NCBI GenBank assembly: GCA_035606335.1
Contig: DATNFP010000158.1
Location: 1 to 41,857 of the forward strand
Direction: 5' to 3'
DNA from: DATNFP01 sp035606335
Lineage (GTDB): Bacteria; Bacteroidota; Bacteroidia; Chitinophagales; Chitinophagaceae
DNA length: 41,857 nt
In this document: positions 25,904 to 34,523 of the stretch, one piece after another
Layout of the letters: the number at the start of each line of letters is the position of its first letter
Numbering within the stretch: the first letter of the stretch is position 1
The notes under the pieces: generated by a model
The model's database searches: none
Seen by the model: the letters and a program-made list of their open reading frames with translations, nothing else
Told to the model about the DNA's origin: nothing
Made by a program: the position numbers and the translations under genes

Positions 25904-26935
25904 TTAATATACAAGGTATAGCGTTATTTTTTCAATGTGATCAGATGCTGGCAAATAATGAACGGCCCATGTATCAGGTTGTATATTTTTAGGGCAAAAT
26001 GAAGATAAATCATCTACTAATTTATCTAAAATGTTGTTTGTCCTGTGTTGTTGACGATTGATCCAATATCTAACTTCTGTTACATGATTGTCAGGGGCAA
26101 ATTCATAAACAAAGTATAGGTGTACAGGGCAATATTTTTTTGTAAAATATTCAATACGCTGCAACGAGGATGGTAATTGGTCTTTTAATATACTGGTGAC
26201 ATCAAAAGGTATTTTTTTAGGATAATTTAATAGATCTTTTGTCTCAAAATTGGTAGTCATCCATTCATAAATTAATTGTAAAGGCTCCAGGCCTAGCTGA
26301 CCTGCTACGATGGCTTTCTCCATATAAGGGAAATAAAATGAGTGATGCGCATGATCATGGATGGCTATTATGGCAGCGTATAAGGAGCCATTGGAAAGCG
26401 TAGGCCATCCATTTTTTTGAACATAATTGTATAAATAGTTAAAATGTGCTGAGTCAGTGGCAATCATTTTGTTATTCAATATTTGGAAAGTGATGCTGTC
26501 GGCGCATTTATCCAGACGCTTCCTAGTCAGTTGATCTTCCTCTGCCATCGCTTTGAATTTTTTATAAGATGGCGATTTTGGACTATTTAATGCTTTTGCG
26601 TAAATATTGCGATAATCCTTTTTAGCCTGCAAAGTCAAATGGAATTTTCGTTCATTTATAATTGTCTCTATTGGTGTTGGTTCCCCTAATCCCGAGATAA
26701 AATAATAGGGGTCAATTTTCAGCATATTAATGCTTGCATTCACGCTATCATTCTTTATAGAAAAGCTGTCAGTCAAGTGTACATAACCAAATGTAGATTT
26801 TGCTATTCCGATCTCAAGTTGGTTTATTTCTTCAGTTGTTAGTGTATCATAGTTATGATGCAAACCCTGAGCATTTGAAATGAAGAATGTAAGAGTAAAA
26901 AAGAGGGATAAGGTTATCTTATAAAGCATGATCAC
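25904..26935 (-). CDS. Secreted protein of unknown function (possibly DUF6624-like)
   Basis: The 343-residue protein has a signal peptide ending SNAQ (residue 22 or so). A helical middle segment followed by NGWPTLSNGSLYAAIIAIHDHAHHS and later EKAIVAGQLGLEPLQLIYEW resembles the GWP...QHad pattern of DUF6624 proteins, but the match is from memory and weak. The C-terminal ~90 residues are less like anything I know. It is transcribed toward the B12 operon and is separated from it by 134 bases. No function is proposed. Confidence 0.75.
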   Translation of the reverse strand: MIMLYKITLSLFFTLTFFISNAQGLHHNYDTLTTEEINQLEIGIAKSTFGYVHLTDSFSIKNDSVNASINMLKIDPYYFISGLGEPTPIETIINERKFHLTLQAKKDYRNIYAKALNSPKSPSYKKFKAMAEEDQLTRKRLDKCADSITFQILNNKMIATDSAHFNYLYNYVQKNGWPTLSNGSLYAAIIAIHDHAHHSFYFPYMEKAIVAGQLGLEPLQLIYEWMTTNFETKDLLNYPKKIPFDVTSILKDQLPSSLQRIEYFTKKYCPVHLYFVYEFAPDNHVTEVRYWINRQQHRTNNILDKLVDDLSSFCPKNIQPDTWAVHYLPASDHIEKITLYLVY

Positions 26936-27404
26936 ATGTATTTCATGATCTGGTTATATAAAGATAAAAAAAGAAATAAATATCATACGCTTACTGGTTT
27001 AAGTGTTCCGTGTTTTACCTAATCTGCTTCATTATATATATGTAAAATATGTAACTAAATTTACAACGATGCAAGATATAAGTGTTTGCATAGCGCACTT
27101 AAATCAAAAATAAAAGTAGAACTCTGTTCGGCAATTTATATTTTGAAGCATTTACTTTCACTTTTTTAAAACACGTATAACCCTAACAGCAAGCTATTTT
27201 TTGCAGTGGATTACAAACATTTTTTACTCCATTTTTATGCACCTCGATTTTTTGGTTCTTTGTGTAGGACAAAAGAACAACACCAAACAATTTTTTATCA
27301 TTATCGCAAAACTGTATAGTCATTATACAGAAACAGCATAACCATAAAAATCCAATTTTCCCACCAGAAAAATCCTACAAAACTTTGTGATAAAATAGAT
27401 CACA
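26936..27404. other. 469-base non-coding leader region with operator-like palindromes
   Basis: No ORF, tRNA or known RNA was found in this AT-rich gap between divergent genes. Its right part carries two perfect inverted repeats, at 27312-27330 and 27385-27405, both close to the start of the HTH gene at 27405. The left part shows no structure I can name. Confidence 0.5.
27312..27330. promoter_or_regulatory. Operator-like 7-base inverted repeat upstream of the HTH gene
   Basis: CTGTATA (27312-27318) and TATACAG (27324-27330) are perfectly complementary with a 5-base spacer, a dyad with half-sites about one helical turn apart. It lies 75 bases upstream of the ATG of the HTH protein and could be its own binding site or that of another regulator. 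Confidence 0.45.
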
Positions 27405-27405
27405 A
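27385..27405. promoter_or_regulatory. Operator-like inverted repeat overlapping the start codon of the HTH gene
   Basis: TTGTGAT (27385-27391) and ATCACAA (27399-27405) are perfectly complementary, separated by 7 bases, and the last A is the first base of the ATG. The half-sites resemble CRP/FNR boxes (TGTGA/TCACA) but the spacing is 9 instead of 6. Autorepression by the encoded HTH protein, or a start-site hairpin in the mRNA, are both possible. Confidence 0.45.
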
Positions 27406-28181
27406 TGAAAAAACAACAAGCCCGCAACCTCTATTTCCAGGCAGACCTCACCCAAACCCGCATCGCAGAGCTCCTCGACGTAGACCGTAAAACAATTTAT
27501 CTGTGGATCAAAGAAGGCCGCTGGGCAGAAATAAAAAAGTCAGCCCGGCACACACCATCCATCCTTGCCGAACAATACTACAGCCAATTATTGGCAATAA
27601 ATGAAATGATAGCGGCCAGGGAAGAACAACCATATCCTACACCACAGGAAGCAGATACAATAAGGAAGCTCACCCTCACCATAAAGCACATCAAAGATGG
27701 TCAAACAGTAGGTGAAACAGTAGAAGTATTAATGAACTTCATCCACCAGCTTACCAAAACCGATCTCGATCTCGCCAAACAGATCCTCCCTCATGCAGAT
27801 AAATACATAAAAGATTATAATAATATACCTATCATAAAGCCTGAAGAAAAAGTAGAGACAAGAGAAGCAGAGGAAAAAATGGAAATGGAAGAACTAGAAG
27901 CAACAGAAAAGAAATTATTAGAAGAACTCCCACAACCCGAACCCCCACAACAAACTCCCGACTCACAAAACATTGAACCGCCCACCATTGTCGAATTGCC
28001 AAATTATCAAATTGCCGAATTATCCCAAACGGGGTATAAATGGGCAACGAACGAGCAACCCGTCTTCACCATGCAGGAAGCCCTTACCCGCTACCGGGGC
28101 GGTGATTGGAGCGACAATACATGGTTGCAATTCCTCAAATGGCATTCTCAGCAAAACGGGAAAAATATCCATAACATTTAA
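27405..28181 (+). CDS. Orphan HTH protein related to phage terminase small subunit (gpP-like)
   Basis: In this 258-residue protein, residues about 5-40 (ARNLYFQADLTQTRIAELLDVDRKTIYLWIKEGRW) form the helix-turn-helix typical of phage terminase gpP-like DNA-binding domains. A helical region follows to about residue 150, then a Glu/Pro-rich low-complexity stretch (EEKMEMEELEATEKKLLEELPQPEPPQQ) and a short C-terminal part (TMQEALTRYRGGDWSDNTWLQFLKW). Codons are visibly richer in C than in neighbouring genes (judged by eye), consistent with transfer. No terminase large subunit, portal or capsid gene is near, so it is likely a domesticated or stand-alone DNA-binding protein. Confidence 0.8.
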   Translation: MKKQQARNLYFQADLTQTRIAELLDVDRKTIYLWIKEGRWAEIKKSARHTPSILAEQYYSQLLAINEMIAAREEQPYPTPQEADTIRKLTLTIKHIKDGQTVGETVEVLMNFIHQLTKTDLDLAKQILPHADKYIKDYNNIPIIKPEEKVETREAEEKMEMEELEATEKKLLEELPQPEPPQQTPDSQNIEPPTIVELPNYQIAELSQTGYKWATNEQPVFTMQEALTRYRGGDWSDNTWLQFLKWHSQQNGKNIHNI

Positions 28182-28327
28182 CAGTAATCTATCCTTGAAT
28201 TTTATATAATTATATTGCTTTCATCAAATAATTTGTTAATTTAGAAAAAAGCTGATAGGCCGACCCAACTGTTTAAAAATAGATTCGGTCTATAGTTATG
28301 GTTCAACTTTATTAATAACCCCGTTAC

Positions 28328-28903
28328 TTGCCTATAGCATTGGCATATACAGTACCTGGTCAAACCAGCGAGTTGGAAGAGCTTATCCAAGGGTGTATTC
28401 GTAATGAAAGAAGCGCCCAGGAGAGATTGTATAAATTGTTTTATCCGAAGATGATGGCAATGGTGCGGAGATATATAGACCATAATATGCAGGCCGAAGA
28501 GGTGCTGAATAATGGATATTTAAGAGCGTTTCAGAAGATACAGCAATATACATTTCAAGGTTCTTTCGAAGGCTGGCTACGGAAAATAGTATTCCACGCA
28601 GTATCAGACTACGTGAAACAGAATATTCGTTATTCTGAAAAGGTTGTATTGGTTGAAAAAGATCAGTTTGTTCACAAAGACCATGCTGATCGTCTTTATT
28701 ACAACCAACTGCTACAATTAGTACAAACCTTGCCGGATGCGACACGAGCGGTTTTTAATATGTATGTTCTGGAAGGGTTTTCACATAAAGAAATAAGTAA
28801 AATGTTGAATATTAGTGAGGGGACATCGAAATGGCATTTATCGGAAGGCAGACGGTTATTAAAAGACAAAATTGAAAAGTTACAATTACATATTAATAAA
28901 TAA
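28328..28903 (+). CDS. ECF-type RNA polymerase sigma factor
   Basis: The 191-residue protein uses a TTG at 28328 (a second TTG is at 28340); the first ATG is at codon 42 and would delete sigma region 2. Region 2 spans ELEELIQGCIRNERSAQERLYKLFYPKMMAMVRRY to FEGWLRKIVFHAVSDYVKQN. Region 4 has TLPDATRAVFNMYVLEGFSHKEISKMLNISEGTSKWHLSEGRRLLK with the HTH. It directs polymerase to its own promoter set. The following gene, 12 bases downstream, encodes a membrane-anchored beta-barrel protein that probably controls it. An inverted repeat lies just upstream (28255-28293). Confidence 0.93.
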   Translation: MPIALAYTVPGQTSELEELIQGCIRNERSAQERLYKLFYPKMMAMVRRYIDHNMQAEEVLNNGYLRAFQKIQQYTFQGSFEGWLRKIVFHAVSDYVKQNIRYSEKVVLVEKDQFVHKDHADRLYYNQLLQLVQTLPDATRAVFNMYVLEGFSHKEISKMLNISEGTSKWHLSEGRRLLKDKIEKLQLHINK

Positions 28904-28915
28904 AATTTTATCCTA

Positions 28916-31117
28916 ATGGATAAAAACATGATAAACATAGATGACCTGTTCAGACAGCGCTTAGGAGGCGGTGAAGAAGAAGAGCAGTCTGGAGCATGGT
29001 TAAACATGCGGGAATTGTTGGATCGGGAGATACCAACAAAAATAGCTGGTGGAATGAACTGGCGTCGTATGTTAAGTTATACCGCTGGGTTGGTTTTACT
29101 GGCCGGAGTAAGTCTTGGTGGCTACGAATTATCTTCATCCACGAGGAATCTTGGTGGCTCAGATCACAGTGTAATGGTAGCAAAGGCTGCGAATGCAGAT
29201 AATAACACGTCTAACCCTTCTAATTCTAATATTTCGGCTGTAAATAAAGTTAACGATAGCAAAAGCCTTCCGAACAACTCAAATTCTGGATCAAATAATT
29301 CCGGGGCAAACTCCAATCCCGATAATTCAAATACGTTGGCATTAACAGCTGTAAATAATAATGCTAAACGTTCTCAATCATTAAATAAAAGTAATAGCTC
29401 CAAAGTAGGTTTATCAAAAAGTAGCAATTCGACTGAAACTGTTACTGCGAAAACAGGTAGTTCAAATTTGCAACATATTGATAATAAAGAAGTAGCAAGT
29501 GCTAATTCAACTGGAAAATTAATTTCAAACAATAATTCTCATATAAACAATTCTCATTCTAATAACTCAAATAGTAGCGCCTATAATAGTAGTTTGACAA
29601 ACGTAAATAATTCAACTGCAAAGGTTGCTCACAAACAGGTAGCTCATAAGTCTCATGCTACTGGGAATACTGACAACATAGTAGCAAGCGCAAATAAGAC
29701 AAAGGTATCTGCTTATAAAAAGGCAATTCACAAATCCCAAGCTGCTAAAAGTAGCAGCGTGAGCAATTCTGATAATACATCAATAAGTGTGGCTGATAAC
29801 GCTCATAAAAAACTAAATAAGAGAGGAAATAGGAACATGGGAAAATCAGGCAACAATGGTAACTCGGATGAAAATACATTTGCGTCATCTGTTGGAGCTA
29901 ATAATGTTACTGGTCATAATGACAATGGTAAAGCATCATCAACTGGATTGGGTAATTCTATCCTGAAAGACAGTATAATGAAAATAGATATCATTCAGCA
30001 TTATGTTGCTCATACTGGTTACTATATGGATACGGTTGGCATCAGTAAGATTCCTGAATATAAAATGGAAGTTGCGGTAGCTAATGTTGGAGAACAAACA
30101 AATGGCTTGAGTCAAAGTGGAACATCAGCACTACAATCTGGCGAAAGAGTGTCAGGTAGTCCCGGTAGACAAATAGCTTCTGGATCTAACGAAAGCTCAA
30201 CTGGCTCTGGACAGAAAAATAATGAAGTCGGTAGCAATTCTGGTAGTGCGGGTACTACTAGTAACAATTCTGGTAATACGGGTAGTAGTAATAATTCTGG
30301 TAGTGCAGGTACTAGTTCTGGCAATAGTAATGGGTCTTCTTCTGGTAATAAAGCAAGTCACAGAAGGGATAGTCGCTGGACATTAGCCAATTTTAATGAG
30401 TCTCTTCAAAACCTGAAATATAACCTGGGACATGTACAATTTGCTTCAGGTATGCTGGGCGGTATCAATGCAACGTTTTTTGGTTCCAGTACTACAGCAG
30501 GTTTCCAATTGGGCATGATGGGTAATTTTGTATTTAACGAACATTGGAGTGTGCTTACTGAATTGAAATATTTCCAACGCTTTAATAATGGCGTTCTTAA
30601 TGATAATTATTCCAAATACGATGTGATAGATAGTGCCAAGAGTAATGGAGCAGTTACTTCCTATGTCTTGCAAAAAGATTCGGTACAGCATTACTACAAC
30701 TATTCTACATTGCATAGTCTGGAGCTGCCTATATCTGTTACATACACTAAGGATAAATTCAATATATTCTTTGGTGGTAGCTTGATATATAATTTCACAA
30801 TTAATGCAGTAACATACGATCAAAGCAATGTGCAGTCAAGGGAAACATATTCTAACAATAGCTACACACAAAGCTTGATAGCCAGTAAGGGACCACAAGT
30901 AAGTCTTAGTGACTTTAATTCGAGGTTTGGTTTGGGCTATCTGTTTGGTGTATCCTACAATTTCACTCCGGCAGTTCGTCTTGATTTAAGGTTGACACAG
31001 GAAGTTTGGAATAATGCCAAGACCGATGGTGCCAAACAGATATCAAACGATCTGTATAAAAATCCATCTGCACAGATATCAATTGGTTACTTCTTCAATC
31101 AGTCTAAGAAGCATTAA
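28916..31117 (+). CDS. Single-chain membrane-anchored outer-membrane beta-barrel protein, candidate anti-sigma/trans-envelope regulator
   Basis: The 733-residue protein has four visible parts. Residues 1-51 are a short, acidic then basic, probably cytoplasmic segment (IDDLFRQRLGGGEEEEQSGAWLNMRELLDREI, ending NWRRM). Residues 52-70 form one membrane helix preceded by positive charges, arguing for N-in topology rather than a signal peptide. Residues about 75-480 are an Asn/Ser/Gly/Lys-rich low-complexity linker, broken by an ordered-looking stretch near 348-395. Residues about 505-733 form a beta-barrel of the outer-membrane PF13568 kind (FASGMLGGINATFFG ... GLGYLFGVSYNFTPAVRLDLRLTQEVW ... AQISIGYFF). 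The close link to the ECF sigma gene suggests it senses the outer membrane and holds the sigma factor. This is inference; the short N-terminus has no known anti-sigma fold. Confidence 0.8.
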   Translation: MDKNMINIDDLFRQRLGGGEEEEQSGAWLNMRELLDREIPTKIAGGMNWRRMLSYTAGLVLLAGVSLGGYELSSSTRNLGGSDHSVMVAKAANADNNTSNPSNSNISAVNKVNDSKSLPNNSNSGSNNSGANSNPDNSNTLALTAVNNNAKRSQSLNKSNSSKVGLSKSSNSTETVTAKTGSSNLQHIDNKEVASANSTGKLISNNNSHINNSHSNNSNSSAYNSSLTNVNNSTAKVAHKQVAHKSHATGNTDNIVASANKTKVSAYKKAIHKSQAAKSSSVSNSDNTSISVADNAHKKLNKRGNRNMGKSGNNGNSDENTFASSVGANNVTGHNDNGKASSTGLGNSILKDSIMKIDIIQHYVAHTGYYMDTVGISKIPEYKMEVAVANVGEQTNGLSQSGTSALQSGERVSGSPGRQIASGSNESSTGSGQKNNEVGSNSGSAGTTSNNSGNTGSSNNSGSAGTSSGNSNGSSSGNKASHRRDSRWTLANFNESLQNLKYNLGHVQFASGMLGGINATFFGSSTTAGFQLGMMGNFVFNEHWSVLTELKYFQRFNNGVLNDNYSKYDVIDSAKSNGAVTSYVLQKDSVQHYYNYSTLHSLELPISVTYTKDKFNIFFGGSLIYNFTINAVTYDQSNVQSRETYSNNSYTQSLIASKGPQVSLSDFNSRFGLGYLFGVSYNFTPAVRLDLRLTQEVWNNAKTDGAKQISNDLYKNPSAQISIGYFFNQSKKH

Positions 31118-31893
31118 TTGTTACCCATTGCAGCCTGTTTCATTTGGTGAGTCATTTCTGCCCCAAAGAAACGCTCTATCATCTTTTCAAACAGATATAT
31201 GAGGGGAGTAAGTACAATAGCCATGGTAAACTTGTAAGTATAGTTTACAAGACCTATTGCCAGTATTCGTTGATATGACCAGCCTTTGCCAAGTCCAAAA
31301 GCTATAAAAAGCACAATAAAACTATCTACCAGCTGTGATACTAATGTAGAACCAGTAGATCTCAACCATACTTTTTTCTCCCCCGTTATCTTTTTTATTT
31401 TATGGAAGATCCATACATCTGTTACTTGGCTTACTAAAAATGCTATAAGGCTACCAACAATGATCCACATTCCCTGTCCGAAAATGCTGCTAAATGCTGC
31501 TTGCATATCTGGTATGCCATCCGCTTTTTGGCTAGTAACCCAAAACGCTTGGTCCGCAGGCATTTTGATGGCAAAATAAAACATAAGAAATGCATAGCTG
31601 ATAAGTATTACAGCAATATAAGAGATGCGCTTTATTGCTTTCGGACCATAATATTCATTTACAACATCTGTTAACACGAACTCCAGTGGCCATAATAAAA
31701 CACCACACGTCAGTGTAAAAGTGAGGTTCTTTTCTCCAAGCAGTGAGAATGGGTGGGGGGTAATGGAAAAAACGCGCTCAAGGGAAAAAAGTTTACCGCC
31801 AATACATTCTGCTATCAGGGCGTTGGCAACCATGAAGGAACATAAAAAAACAAAAAGGCGGGTAGGCTTATCATTTAATATTTTATGAATCAT
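31114..31893 (-). CDS. yhhQ: Queuosine precursor transporter, YhhQ/VUT family
   Basis: The 259-residue membrane protein has about six to seven helices with the family segments FMVANALIAECIGGKLF, WPLEFVLTDVVNEYYGPKAIKRISY, and RSTGSTLVSQLVDSFIVLFIAFG. Family members import queuosine precursors such as preQ0/preQ1 or related salvage bases. The window also encodes Tgt (15929-17059), the enzyme that inserts the base into tRNA, which supports this assignment. The stop overlaps the convergent barrel gene by 4 bases. Confidence 0.92.
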   Translation of the reverse strand: MIHKILNDKPTRLFVFLCSFMVANALIAECIGGKLFSLERVFSITPHPFSLLGEKNLTFTLTCGVLLWPLEFVLTDVVNEYYGPKAIKRISYIAVILISYAFLMFYFAIKMPADQAFWVTSQKADGIPDMQAAFSSIFGQGMWIIVGSLIAFLVSQVTDVWIFHKIKKITGEKKVWLRSTGSTLVSQLVDSFIVLFIAFGLGKGWSYQRILAIGLVNYTYKFTMAIVLTPLIYLFEKMIERFFGAEMTHQMKQAAMGNN

Positions 31894-31988
31894 ACGGTTG
31901 CAAAGGTGTAAAACTACTTTCGTATAATGAAATAGTTGTTTCCCAAGCGATCTATTAAATTGCTATATCTGTTTAGGGTATTTGTTAT

Positions 31989-32423
31989 CTATTGCGCACC
32001 AGGTATGGGAAGCGGAGTAGGTACCGGCACATCTGCAGCATTACTATTTGGATCTGCTGGATATAATTTCATATACCTCGGATAATCTAATTCCGGGTGC
32101 AAGTCAAGACTCAATCCCTTTAATATCTGGACACGTGATTTGCTCAGATCTATCTTGCTCATATAGGGTGGCACAGCGGGTGTAAATGTCCATTTATTAT
32201 TATTCCAAAATACATACCCTCCTCTGTTAGGATCATAAAAAGAATAATAGTCTGGAAAATATACATGGGCATCCATATTATAGCCCTTGGCTTTAGCCCA
32301 TACAGGCGGTGTTTTATGATGCTTACTATGCCTGCTATGTACGGCGTTGGTTTGAGCATAGCTACTACCAGTCGATAATGTAAATACAGTTGCAAACAGG
32401 ATAGTCAGAGTTCTAAAGTTCAT
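31989..32423 (-). CDS. Small secreted protein of unknown function
   Basis: The 144-residue protein has a signal peptide ending SSYAQ (about residue 24), a His/Lys-rich stretch (HSRHSKHHK), an aromatic-rich core (AHVYFPDYYSFYDPNRGGYVFWNNNKWTF) and a Pro-rich C-terminus. The core resembles small periplasmic or surface proteins common in Chitinophagaceae-like genomes, without a known function. It is divergent from the cytochrome gene and lies 95 bases downstream of the YhhQ gene on the same strand. Confidence 0.75.
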   Translation of the reverse strand: MNFRTLTILFATVFTLSTGSSYAQTNAVHSRHSKHHKTPPVWAKAKGYNMDAHVYFPDYYSFYDPNRGGYVFWNNNKWTFTPAVPPYMSKIDLSKSRVQILKGLSLDLHPELDYPRYMKLYPADPNSNAADVPVPTPLPIPGAQ

Positions 32424-32560
32424 GATGTGTTGTTTATTATTTACAGTATAATACTATGCCATTGTTGCTATATTTTCATTTACCTCTTAAATAAAGTTAA
32501 TCATAAGATTATGAATATAGAATTACATAAATTATATTTATGTTATAACTAAAACTGTCT

Positions 32561-33538
32561 ATGAAAAAAGTATTTAAATTTTTAGGCATCCTCATTTTAG
32601 TAGTTGTATTATTAGCTATAGCTGGTATTGGCTATGTAGTTTACTTTCTACCAAATGTTGGTAAAGCTCAGGATATAAAAGTTGTTGCTACTCCCGAGCG
32701 GGTAAAACGTGGTGAATACTTGGCAACTTCGGTAGCGGTATGTATAGATTGCCATTCTCAAAGAGACTGGACACAATATGCTGGCCCTTATATAAAGGGC
32801 ACTGAAGGGTGCGGCGGTGAGATGTTTGACCAAAAATTGGGCTTTCCGGGCGTTTTTTATGCGAGGAATATTACCCCTTATCACTTAAGTAACTGGACAG
32901 ATGGTGAGATATTCAGGGCAATTACAACAGGTGTAAGTAAGGATGGACATGCTTTATTTCCTATTATGCCTTACCACTATTATGGTCAGCTTGATACAGA
33001 AGATCTTTATTCAATCATTGCTTATGTAAGATCATTACCAGCAATAAATAATGATGTAAAACCATCTAATCCCGATTTCCCATTTAGCCTTATTATTCAT
33101 ACCATACCGACCAAAGCTAGTTTTCACTCAAAGCCTTCACCAAACGATAGCGTAGCTTATGGGAAATACCTGGTAACAATGGCCGGGTGTGTAGAGTGCC
33201 ATACGCCCGCAAAGCAAGGGCAAATAATACCAGGCTTCGAGTTTAGCGGAGGCCGTGAGTTTGTATTGCCATGGGGTACAATACGTACTGCTAATATAAC
33301 ACCGGATAGTAATACCGGAATAGGTGCATGGGGCAGAAATCAATTTGTATCACGATTCAAAATGTATCAAGATCCTAATTATCATTCTCCTAAATTGGGG
33401 GGCACTGATTTTAATACTATAATGCCGTGGATGATGTATAGCAGAATGACGGAAAGTGACCTTGCATCTATATATAAATACCTAAGAACTCTAAAACCTG
33501 CAAATCATCTTATAAACAAGTTTACGCCAAAGAGCTAA
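32561..33538 (+). CDS. Membrane-anchored diheme cytochrome c
   Basis: The 325-residue protein has one N-terminal membrane helix (about 8-30) and then two class-I-like cytochrome c domains, with heme sites CIDCH (61-65) and CVECH (210-214). Candidate distal methionine ligands are in FPIMPYHYY and NTIMPWMMY. The architecture is like the cytochrome subunits that accept electrons from membrane or periplasmic dehydrogenases. No dehydrogenase gene is adjacent, so the donor is unknown. A terminator follows at 33560-33594. Confidence 0.92.
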   Translation: MKKVFKFLGILILVVVLLAIAGIGYVVYFLPNVGKAQDIKVVATPERVKRGEYLATSVAVCIDCHSQRDWTQYAGPYIKGTEGCGGEMFDQKLGFPGVFYARNITPYHLSNWTDGEIFRAITTGVSKDGHALFPIMPYHYYGQLDTEDLYSIIAYVRSLPAINNDVKPSNPDFPFSLIIHTIPTKASFHSKPSPNDSVAYGKYLVTMAGCVECHTPAKQGQIIPGFEFSGGREFVLPWGTIRTANITPDSNTGIGAWGRNQFVSRFKMYQDPNYHSPKLGGTDFNTIMPWMMYSRMTESDLASIYKYLRTLKPANHLINKFTPKS

Positions 33539-33559
33539 TTATTATAATTACATTATGTG

Positions 33560-33594
33560 TGCCTCATTCACTTTGTGGATGAGGCATTTTATTT
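33560..33594 (+). terminator. Intrinsic terminator after the cytochrome gene
   Basis: Perfect 8-base arms TGCCTCAT (33560-33567) and ATGAGGCA (33579-33586) are followed by TTTTATTT. It starts 21 bases after the cytochrome stop codon. Confidence 0.8.
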
Positions 33595-33689
33595 ATTGAA
33601 TTCCTACGACGCTAATAGTAACAACAGGCTGGCACGGTCTTTTATAAATTGTTAAATGAAGAAAGCTTTGGTTATTAAAAAGATTGGAT

Positions 33690-34001
33690 ATGTACAAGAA
33701 GAATTTAGCATATTTAGTAATGGTCAGTCTCAAGTATTTTTTTAATATGGACCATGAATTAGTAACACAGATGTTTATGATAATGTTATTAGGCTTGAGT
33801 AATAGCAAATGTTTAATACAGATTATTGCTGACAATGTTAATTCATTGGTACATCGTTTGAAAGGACACATCATGGTATTGACCGGGCATTTAATAAATA
33901 ATCAATTGAGAAGTGAGGAAATTAAAAGATACACTATAACATTAGATGTGCCATTCAAAAATGAACCAAAACAAAGGAACCGCTTTGACTGGCATTTTTG
34001 A
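33690..34001 (+). CDS. Small protein of unknown function
   Basis: I take the ATG at 33690 (103 residues); a TTG two codons earlier is in frame. The product is Leu/Met-rich and basic at the C-terminus (KNEPKQRNRFDWHF), predicted helical, with no signal peptide or known motif. It precedes the receiver-like gene by 67 bases on the same strand, and the two may form a small regulatory unit with the secreted protein at 34524. Coding status is plausible but not certain. Confidence 0.55.
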   Translation: MYKKNLAYLVMVSLKYFFNMDHELVTQMFMIMLLGLSNSKCLIQIIADNVNSLVHRLKGHIMVLTGHLINNQLRSEEIKRYTITLDVPFKNEPKQRNRFDWHF

Positions 34002-34068
34002 TTTGAATATTGTTAAGATGCCATTGCTTAAGGCATGAATTTTTTAAGATAACAATAAAACTGGGCTT

Positions 34069-34503
34069 ATGCGTATAAAGGTTCTATTAATCGGTGACAA
34101 CCCGGTAGGCTTATTGCCGGATTTTACGTTGCTAAAAGAAAAGAATTTTCTCGTATATACCTGCTACAATGAGCTAAATATTAGCGAAATGATGCAGGAA
34201 TTGCAACCTGATGTCATTTTTATAGATGTCGCCGATCCTGATTTATTTACAGGCATTTATAATGATCTCTCGTCCAACGACACATATTCTAATGTCCCTA
34301 TTATCTTCACGCTTGAAGAAGATGAAATATACCTGGTGAACAAAAAAAGAACTGTTTTTAAAGAAAACAGGGAACTGCTGACTGATAATATTGTAAGTGC
34401 TATAAAATTAGCCTTGCGTAGCAGTAAAGTGGCTCATCATAAAGATCATATCAATACAAAGGTTCAGCTCTTAAATCATACTTTTCATTACGCAAAAGCG
34501 TAA
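34069..34503 (+). CDS. Degenerate response-regulator receiver domain protein
   Basis: The 144-residue protein shows the alpha/beta receiver pattern: IKVLLIGDN (strand 1), FLVYTCY (strand 2), Asp53 in LQPDVIFIDVADPD (strand 3, phosphoacceptor position) and VPIIFTL (strand 4). The usual acidic pair after strand 1 is reduced to a single Asp10, and the Thr/Ser and Lys positions are not in standard context (TLEEDEIYLVNKK). There is no output domain. It may be a pseudo-receiver or act by protein contact only. No histidine kinase is nearby. Confidence 0.7.
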   Translation: MRIKVLLIGDNPVGLLPDFTLLKEKNFLVYTCYNELNISEMMQELQPDVIFIDVADPDLFTGIYNDLSSNDTYSNVPIIFTLEEDEIYLVNKKRTVFKENRELLTDNIVSAIKLALRSSKVAHHKDHINTKVQLLNHTFHYAKA

Positions 34504-34523
34504 TTTTAGGTGAAATAATAAGA

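Noticed and set aside
27385..27405. Canonical CRP/FNR site
   Set aside because: The half-sites TGTGA and TCACA are there, but 9 bases separate them instead of 6, and the dyad covers the start codon. I kept it only as an unnamed operator-like repeat.
27405..28181. Prophage or integrated element around the terminase-like gene
   Set aside because: No integrase, portal, capsid, tail or lysis gene and no attachment-site repeats are seen on either side; a single HTH protein is not enough.
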